A DNA stretch of 64,000 nucleotides. It comes from Asterias amurensis (Eukaryota > Echinodermata > Asteroidea > Forcipulatida > Asteriidae). Below, one piece after another: positions 32,501-44,500 of the stretch (the first letter of the stretch is position 1; every line of letters begins with the position of its first letter). The position numbers and the translations under genes are program-made. The notes under the pieces were generated by a model. It was not told where the DNA came from. It saw only the letters and a list, made by a program, of their open reading frames with translations, and made no database searches. The stretch covers positions 20,459,832-20,523,831 of the forward strand of contig NC_092649.1 of the NCBI RefSeq assembly GCF_032118995.1, read 5' to 3'.

Positions 32501-35500
32501 TATTACCCCTGGTCACTGGGCCTTAAATCACTCCTTAAACCGTCTCAACTACCCGGTGGGGAGTATGCAGCCTGTGCAACATTAATATGCGCTACTCGGC
32601 TAAATCAATCACAAGAACCATCTCTGCCCTCGCAGGTACCCATTTACCCCTGGGTGGAGAGAAGCAATTATAGTTAAGTGTCTTGCTCAGGGAAACGTGC
32701 ATTAATGTATGCTGACCCGCTGACCTTGACATTTGGGTAGCAAAAGTCAAGATTTAAAGAAACAAATAAGAAACATAAGTTGGAAAAGGCCCTCGTGGCT
32801 TCGCCTTTCACGTGTGTGGTTTCCCATTCCAGACGCTTGGGATCGCAGCTCTACAAAGCTGTCCAAACCACGAAGGCCTTGACAAAAGGCTAGGCTGTAT
32901 GCTGCCAATCAAACCAGTATGATAAGTGAACTGGGTTCCTTTACATACATCACACAACACAAGTGTAACGACTGGAACTTAAACCCAAACTCTGCTGATC
33001 AGAAACACCAGAGCTTAGCGTTATTATTTGCTCGGCCATGACAAACCATTACAAAAAGAGTTGTTTCTTTTTTATACCCAGCCAAATTTTAAAGAGCTTC
33101 GTCTTCTCTCCATGGGATTCTTGGCTATGCATAGTGATTAATTTCGCTTTTCTGGGAGTCCTTGGCTTCACAACCGGATTTAATAAAAATGAGTGAATGA
33201 ATTGAAGCATATAAAGTAGCTACATGTAAGAACAATAAAATTATGCTTACAAGACAAAAGCCTAGTTCATACTTCCCGCAATGTGAATGCGATAGAAATC
33301 TTGACTACACATAGCTGTTTTCACAGCGAATGTTTCGCAGGAGTTGAGCAAATGTAAACTTCGCAACATAAAAATTTGATTCACATTCGCAGGAAGTATA
33401 AGCTCTCAAGTCAATCCAAACGACTGCCACAGTCGATCTCAGCATAGCTACTTGCTCCCAACTATTTCAGATGTCAAAATGTTCATGTACAGGTTGTAAT
33501 TATTTTTATTCAATAATTTGGTTAGGCGCAACTCTGGGGCGCCTGTCTGGACCGGTTATTGCTTGAATCTCCTTAACACCATACATGTACATGTAGTAAA
33601 GATTCCTTGTGCACGCCCAAGCAAATTTTACTTGTATTTACATGGCAGGTATGGAATTACGAAGAGGCCACGGTCTTGGCCTTGGTGCCCCTTCAAATGT
33701 TTCCCATAGACTTCAAGATTTTCCAATGGAAGTGCCCTTCGCAAAAATGAAAATGGCCTTGCCCTTTCAAAATTGGAATTCAGGCCTGACATGCTGGACA
33801 AAACAAATTCATGTACGAGCGTACATACACACAGGCCTGATACTTCACGGAGGCAACGAAGGCGATTGCCACCATGCCCCCTGGTCAGTGCCTTGGTGCC
33901 CTTGAAATGATACAGTAGACAGTTTCCTCATAGGGTGCCCTTTCCCAAGAAGAATGTGCCTTAGTGCCCTTGCCATTTCAATAACTAAGCATACAGACCT
34001 GTACACATGCAGAAAGATAAAGAAATGTGAAGTGCACATCCCGTTAAGCATACGCACAACAACTCATTGTCATCAAATTTGATCACGGACAATAATGTTC
34101 AATTTACATTCAAAACAAAATGTACATACAGTACACTGCAGAACACCTGCAGTGTACATGTATCAAGCATGATGTTTGTTCCTTGGAAAAAAAGCAGGAA
34201 CATTTATCGAGTGCTAGAGCTGACCTCAAGTACATGTACATGTACCTGTGGTGTAACGGCTTAATAAAGTCTGATTTATCCAAGGGCAATCCAAAAACGG
34301 ACTTTTAAGTACACATGTAGGAAGAATCATAATAGTAATAATAATATTGAAGTCTTATAATATACATGTAGCACATGTATCTGCCACACCAGGTACTCAA
34401 GGTGCCGAGTATAACAAACTTTCCAGAAAGATAGGTAATTGCAGTGATGAATTTTGAGACCCAATTATTTAGCACCTTATAAGAGTTTACAAGTTGCTAC
34501 GGCGCATACAGCAGCCACAGCCAGGAACACCGCGCAAACACAAGTGTCATGGCTGCGAATTCGAACCCACACTCTGCTGATCAGAAACAACAGAGTTTGA
34601 ATTCGGTGCTCTTAACAGCTCGACCACGACACTTCGTGCCTGATGTATACTGTAAATGTCCTGGGGTGGATTTCACAAAGAATTAAGACTAGTCTAATCT
34701 TAAGTTACTGCGAGTAACTCGTCCTAACTTAGGACTAGACTTCAGTTTTTAATATCTCCTAAGACTAGACCTATTCCCTTTGTGAAATCGACCCCAGTAA
34801 ACCTAAAAAGACATGTAAACACTAAATGCGTATCATTACAGAAACAACTTTTGTTTTGTACAAGTTCCAACCCTACCTCTTGTTGCCAGCTGAAGTGGTG
34901 GACAGGTGCGCTAACGAGTTTGAATTCTTTCTCTTACGGGAGATTCTATTTCCTTGACGAGTCGTCCGAGCCATTGATGTTCTTTGAACCGCTTCCTCGA
35001 GAGACTCCAAACTGCAAAACTCCTCCAAGACAAAGTCCTCATCGTTGGCAGGTCCAACGTAACCAGGAATTAGCACCTGGATCTTATGAATGAGCTCAAG
35101 CTGGTCTGTAGCTGACAATGTTGCTCTGCTTCCACTGACAGAAGTGTTCAGTTTCTTGGGACGACCCCCCTTTCTAGGTCTCGGAGCTGGCTCTTCGGAT
35201 TCCCCAAGAAAGCACCTTGCGATTATTTGTTGTTGCAGTTGCTCTGTTTGTGTTGAAGGTGCTTCCACTTCACCTAAAGGAATCTTTCTGGGACGGCCCC
35301 CCTTGTTTTTAGGTCTAGTTGGCTCTTCACATTCTACAAGTAAGTTTCCTTTTATACTCTGTTGTCTAAGTTGTTCTGAAGGGGTTGAAGGTGCTTGCAC
35401 TTCACTTAAAAGAATCTTTCTGGGACGCCCCCCCTTGTTTTTAGGTCTAGCTATTTCTTCAACGAATGGAATCTTTCTGGGACGACCCCACTTATTTTTA

Positions 35501-38500
35501 TGTAGTGGCTTTTTAACAGCTGACGCCCTTTTAAATCCACCTAAGTAATTCAATTCAAAACGATATTTACTTTTCGCTTTAGGTTCTTGGCTCTGTTGAT
35601 CAATTCCACATGGGGAGTTATTTTTGCGACAGTATTTCCTTTTGGGTTTAGGTTCTTGGCTCTGTTGATCAATTCCACTTAAGGAACTATTTTTGCGACA
35701 GTATTTCCTCTTGGGCTTAAGTTCTTGGCTCAGTCGGTTCCTTTTAATTCCAGTTAAGGAACTACTTTTGCGACAGTACTTCCTTTTGAGTTTAGGTTCT
35801 TGGCTCTGTTGATCAATTCCACTAAAGGAACTACTTTTGCGACAGTATTTCCTTTTTGGTTTAATTTCCTGGCTCAGTCGATTCCTTTTAATTCCACTTA
35901 AGGAAATTGTTTTGCGACAGTATTTCCTTTTGGGTTTAGGTTCTTGGCTCTGTTGACCAATTCCACTTGGGAAATTATTTTTGCGACAGTATTTCCTTTT
36001 GGGTTTTAAATCTTGGCTCAGTGTTTTCCTTTTGGTTCCATAAAAGAAATTCGTTTGGCGACAGTATTTCCTTTTGGGTTTAAGTTCTTGGCTCTGTTGA
36101 TTAATTCCACTGGAAGAAGTGGTTAATTTCTTGGGACAGCTTATCTTCCTTTTAGGTCTCGTTGCTGGCTCTCCAGATTCTCTGAGAAAGCTCCCTTCGA
36201 CAATTTGTGGCTGATGTTGCTCTGTATGTATTGAAGGTGCTTCCACCTTATTCAGAGGAATCTTTCTGGGACGACCCCCTTTGTTTTTAGGTCTCGCTGT
36301 TGGCTCTTGAGATTCCCCAAGAAAGCTCTCTTTGACAGTTTGTGGCTCAAGTTGCTCTGCTTGTGTTGAAGGTGCTTCCAACTTATTTAGAGGAATCTTT
36401 CTGGGACGACCCCCCTTGTTCTTAGGTTTCGTTGCTGGCTCTTTAGATTCTCCAAGTAAGTTCCCTTTGATGATCTGTTGCTGAATTTGCTCTGAAGGAG
36501 TTGAGGGTGCTATCACTTCACTGAGAGGAATCTTTCTGGGACGACCCCCCTTGTTCTTAGGTCTTGTAGCTGGCTCTTCAGATTCTCCAAGTAAGTTCCC
36601 TTTAATGATCTGTTGTGAAGGTTGCTCTGAAGGGGTTGAGGGTGCTATCACTTCACTTAAAGGAATCTTTCTGGGACGACCCCCCTTGTTTTTAGGTTTC
36701 GTTGCTGGCTCTTCAGATTCTCCAAGTAAGTTTCCTTTAATGATCTGTTGTGAAGGTTGCTCTGACAGGGTTGAGGGTGTTTGCACTTCACTGAGAGGAA
36801 TCTTTCTGGGACGACCCCCCTTGTTTTTAGGTCTCGTTGCTTGCTCTTCAGATTCTCCGATTAAGTTATCTTTGATGATCTGTTGCTGAATTTGCTCTGA
36901 AGGGTATGAGGGTGCTATCCCTTCACTAATAGGAATCTTTCTGGGACGACCCCCCTTGTTTTTAGGTTTCAGTGTTGGCTCTTCAGATTCTCCAAGTAAG
37001 TTTCCTTTCATGATCTGTTGTGGAGGTTGCTCTGACAGGGTTGAGGGTGTTTGCACTTCACTGAGAGGAATCTTTCTGGGACGACCCCCCTTATTTTTAT
37101 GTAGTGGCTTTTTACCAGCTGATGCCCTTTTAAATCCACCTAAGAAATTCAATTCAAAACGATATTTACTTTTCGGTTTAGGTTCTTGGCTCTGTTGATC
37201 AATTCCACATGGGGAGTTATTTTTGGGACAGTATTTCCTTTTGGGCGTAGGGTCTAGGCTTTGTTGATCAATTCCACTTAAGGGGGTTTGCACTTCAACT
37301 AAAGGTATCTTTCTGGGACGACCCCCCTTGTTTTTAGGTCTTGTTGCTTGCTCTTCAGATTCTCCAAGTAAGTTCCCTTTGATGATCTGTTGTAAAGGTT
37401 GCTCTGAAGGGGTGGAGGGTGCTATCAATTCACTTAGAGGAATCTTTCTGGGACGACCCCCCTTGTTCTTAGGTTTCAGTGCTGGCTCTTCAGATTCTCC
37501 AAGTAAGTTTCCTTTAATGATCTGTTGTGGAGGTTGCTCTGACAGGGTTGAGGGTGTTTGCACTTCACTGAGAGGAATCTTTCTGGGACGACCCCCCTTA
37601 TTTTTATGTAGTGGCTTTTTACCAGCTGATGCCCTTTTAAATCCACCTAAGAAATTCAATTCAAAACGATATTTACTTTTCGGTTTAGGTTCTTGGCTCT
37701 GTTGATCAATTCCACATGGGGAGTTATTTTTGCGACAGTATTTCCTTTTGGGTGTAGGGTCTTGGCCTTGTTGATCAATTCCACCTAAGGGGGTTTGCAC
37801 TTCAACTAAAGGTATCTTTCTGGGACGGCCTATCTTCTTTTTAGGTATCTTTGCTAGTGTTGAAGGTACTTTTACTTCACTTGCTGGATTCTTTCTCGGA
37901 CGGCCCCCCTTGTTTTTAGGTCTCATTGCTGGCTCCCCAGATTCTCCAAGTAAGTTTCCTTTGATGATCTGTTGTTGAAGTTGGTCTGTAGGAGTTGAAG
38001 TAGCTTTTACTTCATTGAGAGGTATCTTTCTGGGACGGCCCATCTTCTTTTTCAGTCTCAATGCTGGCTCTCCAGATTCTCCAAGAGAGTTTCCTTTTTG
38101 TTGGCGTTGCTTTGCATGTGTTGAAGGTTCCTTTTCTTCACTCAGAGGAATCTTTCTGGGACGGCCCACCTTTTTAGGTCTGGTTGGCTCTCCACATTCT
38201 GGACCCTTTTTCTTTGGCCGAACTCTCTTCACATTATTACCAGCCTTACTGTTCAGAGTTTGTCCAACTTTGGGCTTTAATCCTTTCGCAATTGTATTAT
38301 TTCTCTGATACCATAGCCGATTGCTTTTGATGGCATAACCTTTCTTGACCTTTGAGCTCCTTGTAAAAGGTTTCCTTTCTTTAGATTCAATAATTGAGTT
38401 CTTCTTTGGGCGTCCAACCTTCTTAGGAATTGCGGGATCTGATTTTCCTTCGTCTTTCGTCAGTTGTTTGCTGCCAGGCTGATACAACCATGGCAGTTTT

Positions 38501-41500
38501 TCCTTCTTTGGGCTTCCAACCTTTTTAGGAATTGCAGGATCTTGCAGCTTTCCTGATTTTTCTTCGTCCTTCCTCTGGTGTTTTCTGCCATGCTGATATA
38601 ACCATAGCCGTCTTTTCTTCTTCGGGCGTCCTCTCTTGTTGGGTATACTCATTTCTGTATCAACGGATGAGTCTTTGTATCCCTGGTTGAGTACCTGTTT
38701 TCTGTAGTCTTTCTGTCGCGGTTCGCATGCTAGAAGCGACTGGTCAGAAAAGTTTTGCTCCAGTTTGAGTCCAGGGTTGTCTACATGAGTGTCAGGCAGG
38801 ACCAAAAGCGAAGGCTTGTCTTTGACTGAAACATTCATGGTGCATCTTCTTAAGGTCTCTGCGTTATCTTCCTGATGGTTTAAGACCCGAGTCTGCTCCA
38901 TGACGCCTGAAACCCCCGACGATTCCACCGTTGCAGGATCTTGTGGACAAACTTTTCCTGGACGTCCTCTCCTTGGTATAAGAAAGCGATGGGGTACAGT
39001 GTTTCCAAATTGACTCCTTCTTTGGTTATTGGTAAACACTGAACCAGTGAGAGGCATTGATGACAACTGGTGACGCTTGATTCGTTTGGCTGGAAAGATG
39101 TAATCTTCTGGGCTCAACGTCTTTGAGGCTGTCAAATGTCGTTTTCCGATTCTCCGACTTGTTTGTGGAAACTCTGAGATTGGCATTTGCACCATCCTGT
39201 GTGGCGAAGTGCTGGTAAACACGCGATTTATTGGACGGTATGATTGGTAGGTTACCTCTGGCACAATTAAGTTTGATTGATAGCGACACTCCTGGTGCTG
39301 ATTTCCTGTCATAAACAGTGGTTCAGGCTTCACACAATCTTCATCAGGAATTTGCGACAGTTCTTTTTTAATCACCATATACTTTCTTTGGTCACTCATG
39401 TGCGATTTCCTCTGTTTGGATTTCTTAAATCCAAGACGCGAAAATAAGAAATGCTCATCTTTTTTCCGAAGAGTCATACTTGCTAGGAGTGGTTTCCGCC
39501 CAGTTCTGGTCTTGCAAACTCGGTTTACAATGTCTGTCTGTTTAGTCATGTTGCCATGTTGACTTAGGTTGCCCTTAAGCGCTGTGGTAAATGGTGTTTC
39601 AATCATCGCTGAGTCCGATTCTACAGCAGAAACTCTGTCATCTGTACTTGAGTCTTCCTCTGGCATTGATCCTTCAAACATTGGCGTAAACTCTTGATCT
39701 TTGGGAGTTGCATGTGAGAAAGAAACGCTGCTGCTGTCAGGTGACACGTCAGGTGGTAACTGTTCCGATGAAGATGTTTCTTCTGATGAACACTGGAGAG
39801 AATCATTTGTCGTCTCAAATTCAAGTGATGACGTCCGTTTCTCGAACTGACAACCTCTGGAATGTTGAGGCTTCATGGTACCTTGATTTGGCTGAACAAA
39901 TGCAGACAGAGTGTCTGTCTGCGAAGGATAACATATCACTGGCGACTCTGTCACATTTCTGATCTCATTCTGTGTTGACAATAAATCAGGTTTCTTATTG
40001 GCAGCAGAATTAATGAGTGATGAAACTTGTTGTACACTAATTGGCTCTGCAGACGTTTCCTTTTCATTCGCTTTCTTCATTAACGGAGCAATATCTAGCA
40101 AAATGGACTTTGGCTTAATACAGTTCTCTTCCCTGTGACTTGTTTCCTTTTCATACATAGACTGATGTTTCTGAGGCATCGTTGTCATTTCCGGGCCATT
40201 ATCCAAGTCCTTATGGCTTGCTGCTCCACTGCGAACCGAGTCTAGTGGACTACTACAGCTTGGTTGTGTTCGTTCCAATATCACAGGCCGTACTTCATCG
40301 ACCTCCTCTTTATTGACTCTCTCATAAAAATAGGCAATTCGTTGTCCTTTGTTCTTCGGAACTCTTTTGATATTCCACAACTGTTTGAAGTTGAATGATT
40401 TCTTCACGTCCTCTGTTGTCGTACACTTGGATTTTTCTTCTTGAATGTTTTCCTGTGCTTTAGATGTTGGCGTACGAGATGATTTCTCCGAGGTTGTAAG
40501 GTTTTCTGAGTCATGTTTAGGCGACAAGTCGGGTTGAATAGAAACCGTCACAGAATCTGAATCAACTTGACCCGGGGAATGTGCTTCTTCTGGACTTCTG
40601 CTATAGGTTACATGTAGTTCTTTCACTTGATTATCACAGCGTTGCAGGTCCTTCGGTGGTTCAGCATCGCTTTTAGGAGGTTGTAGCTCAACCTCGTCCG
40701 ACCCTCTGTTGGAATCACTCTGAAGAAGTGGGAGCAGTAAGTCTTTTGCACTTGTATCGGACACTTCATCCTGAGTTAATGAGCAGCTCTCTGTGCCATC
40801 TATGTTTGCCTGGTTCATGTCCGAAGCAGAGGGATGAGACGTCATCGCTAATGACGTGGTTCGAGTCTTACTGTCGTGTTGTTCATCAGACTCTGGGCTT
40901 TCCTGACTCGTTACAAGTTCACTTGCAATACTTTGAGATGATTGTTGATAACTGATGTGCGTTTGATTGCTGCATGTATCTTGTTCAGTGAACACAGGGG
41001 CAGTTGCTGATCCATTGTCTGGAATTTGATTCTCTGCAGGAATGTCAACAATGTCCGTATCACAACTCGGACTTGATGAATCTTGTTCAGACACAATGTG
41101 AAAGGAGCGGCCATCTTGTTCAAGTTGGTCTGAGATGTCAATATTTTCTTTTCCCGTATCACAGTTAGGATTTGGTGACTCTTGTTCAAACACAATAGGA
41201 ATGGGGCGGCCATTTTCCTCAAGTTGCTCTGAGATGTCAACAGTTTCTTTTCCCGTATCACACCTAGGATTTGATGACTCTTGTTCACACACAGTTTGAA
41301 CGGAGCGCCCGTCTTGCTCAAGTCGGTCTGAGTTGTCAACAGTTTCTTTTCTTGTATCACAATTAGAAAAACTTGACTCGTTTTCACACTCAATGTGAAT
41401 GGGACGGCCATCTTGCAGAAGTTGGTCTGAGGTTTTAACAGGTTCTTTTTCCTCATCACAATAAGGGATTGATGAATCTTGTTCACACACAGTTTGAATG

Positions 41501-44500
41501 GGGCGGCCATCTTGCTCAAGTCGGTCTGAGATGTGAACAGTTTCTTTTTCCGTATGACTTTCTGGATTTGACGAATCTTGTTCACACACAATCTGAACTC
41601 GAAGGCCACCGTGTTCACTTCTGTCTGAAACTTCAACAGTTCCTATTTTTGTATCACAATCTAGAATTGATGACTCTTGTTCACACACAATGTCAATGGG
41701 TCGGCCATCTTGCACGAGTTGGTCTAAAATGTCAACAGTTTCTTTTCCTGTATCACAATTAGGAATTGTTGAATCTTGTTCACACTCAATGTGAATAGGA
41801 TGGGCATCTTGCTCTGAAAGTTGATCTGAGATGTCAACAGTTTCTATTTCCTCATCACTTTCAAGACTCGATGATTCAAATTCAGACACAATCTGAATTG
41901 GGCGGTCGTCTTCCTCAAATTGGTCTGAAAATTCAACAATGTCTATTTCCTCATCAAAATTAAGGAAGCCTTGTTGAACGTCTGTGTCTTGTGTTTCAAA
42001 TGTATTGTTAGGATCCTCAAGTGACTTGATGTCGTCACTAAAGCTGCCATCTTGTGGAGTGGAACCATCTCCTGAAGTGGTTTGTGTTCCTGCTTTATTT
42101 TCAGGATTTAATGACCCACGTTGACTGGTGAGGTACAAAGAGCCACTCTCATGTTCGCTGAGTGTGTCTTTATCACTTTTAGGGCTCTCTGTGGGATGTG
42201 GAGAAATGATGCAAGGAGGACTGCTACCAGGTCCACTCTGAGCTGCCGAGTACACCTGTACTAAAGTGGACTGCGATACAACTTCAACATCAGGACTTGG
42301 TGTTTCACTCGAGGATATAATAAGACTCAGAGTACCGTCAGCTTCAGCGACGACTTTGCAGTCGCTGGTTTGTGTGTCTTGTTCAGTACTGACAGGGGAA
42401 AGACAGCAAGTTGGTTCAGGAGAAACTGAATCGTCATCTAAACTTTGCGATTGAGAAACAATGAGATTTGTGTTCTCACATTCTTCTCTGGACACTTGGG
42501 TAGCGTTTGATGCTTCATGGGACACGTCGCTAGGAGTCAGTCTTTCATCCTTTGCGCCTTCAACATTATTTGCACCAGAATCAACTTCACAAAAGGCGTC
42601 TTTGAGATTACTTGCGTCTTTTTGCGGTCCACTTGTTTGGCATGTGGTTTTTTCCTGCAAGTCTTTGCAATTCCTCACCGCCAGCTTTTGATGCTCCATG
42701 GTGCTGGTTTCAGGTGCTTCGAGCAGCACCTGACTGTATGTTTCGGTGGATACGTTATCTTGCACGGTAGGCACCGACTGGTTAGGATTTTCCTCATTTT
42801 CCTTCTGTTGTAAACCAGTTTTTGTCCTTCTTCTTTTTCTCTTGCGTTTCCGTTTCAGACGTACTGGTTGATCACTAACCAGATGAACCTGTTCTTCAAT
42901 TTGTCCTTGAACCAATAGCCAGTGTTTGTAGCTATGCAAGTCTCCATTGGACCGATATCTTGCATACGGTCGAAGCCCCATTACAATTTTGGGAGAGTAA
43001 GCTAAAGTTGCTTGACAGGCTGTCTTGAGGTTATCTTGATCCTGTAAAATCAGAGGCATCTGTACCCTTTTGCCTTCTGGGTCGGTGAATTGTTCACGAT
43101 CATCAGACACTTTCGTTTTTAGCAACTTCAGGCGACTCTCTTTCTGGATCCTTTCAGATGAATCTTTGGCATTTCTTCTCTTAGACAATGTTGATGAGTT
43201 TCCTTTTGCTGTGTCGTTAGTTGTGTCTTCTGAACAAAGACTTGTTTTCTGAAGTTTTCCTCTCGGCTTTGTCTTTATTGCACTACTCGAGTTTATATTG
43301 CTTTGGCACGGAGTTGAACTTATAATTGCTGTGCTCTGTACTTTGTTAAGACCTGCATGGTTTATAGCGATATTCCCTGTTGTTTGCACATCCTTTTCAC
43401 TATCTGACTTGAGCGCGGTTCGAGTCCCTGCCACTTCCCTATCCCTTAAATACTGTCTCTTTCCATCAGAATGTTGAGGGACACTAGAAGCTTGACACTC
43501 ACTCGAACCGTCTCCATGCAGTATGTGACTGACGCTTTCATAACAGAGTTTGTTCAGTGTGACACTGACTTCATTCTGAATCAACAACTTTGTTTGATTT
43601 CCTCCCACCGTTAGTCTCTCTGGTGTACTTAATACTTGCACTTCTTTCTCATTGACTATTTGACACTTTGGTGTTGGCACTTGTGGTGAATTACATGTAA
43701 ATGAAAGCTGAGCTTCCATTTGTGTTAAGGCAGGCGAACTTTTGGCACTCTTTACGGGGTACTTTTGGTGACTGGTTTTCAAAATTTCAGTACATGAAAT
43801 TGTCTTCTTTCGATTGACTGCACTTTTATTGAGCGCATTGGCACTATTATCCCTTTCTTTATTTATCGATGACATCCACTTTGTGGTTGAATTCACACCA
43901 CCTACTGCAGAATCTTTCGGTTGAGAAGGACACGTATGGTGACTTTTGGTTTCTTTGTTTAGTTTTGATAGCACAGGTATGCACCTTCTGTTTGGTCCAA
44001 CAACAACAATATGTGAACTACATGTATTCTCTACATTGGTATGTTGATCAGTTTTCTCTCTTTCGGGGAAACCTGAGGTAACCGTCTTGTTTGGTTTCAG
44101 CAGCATCGTAGTTTCCCCGACACTTTTTGCTTTCCTGACATTTATCTTTTGATTCCGATAATGTCTCGATAACAACAATTTTGATTGCTTTTGGTGGGTC
44201 GATGTCCTCTTCCAAACCTGTCTATAACTTTCACTTTTAGGCTCACTTGATGCTACACGTTGTCTCCGCGATCCGTACTTTTGTTTAGCGGTTTTCGTCT
44301 CATCCACAAGCTTGGTGTGACCTGAAGAATGACAAATAGTTTTAATGACTGAGAAGATACCTACATCTTCTGCATATTCTTTGATATCGCTCACAGATGG
44401 CTCACGGCTTGCCTTCTGAGAGGAACTTGAAGTTTGTTTCGCTCGTAGCCTCCGCTTAATGGGACTACGCTGAACTTCCGAAGATGTATTTGTTTCTTGT

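Noticed and set aside
35090..38308. Plus-strand ORFs of 80-152 residues across the AT-hook region
   Set aside because: They are antisense shadows that stay open because the repeat period is a multiple of three; they lack any domain.
40911..41762. ORFs of 241 and 97 residues with repeated motifs
   Set aside because: They are other reading frames of the 99-bp coding repeat. The main frame runs through the whole exon and the others do not.
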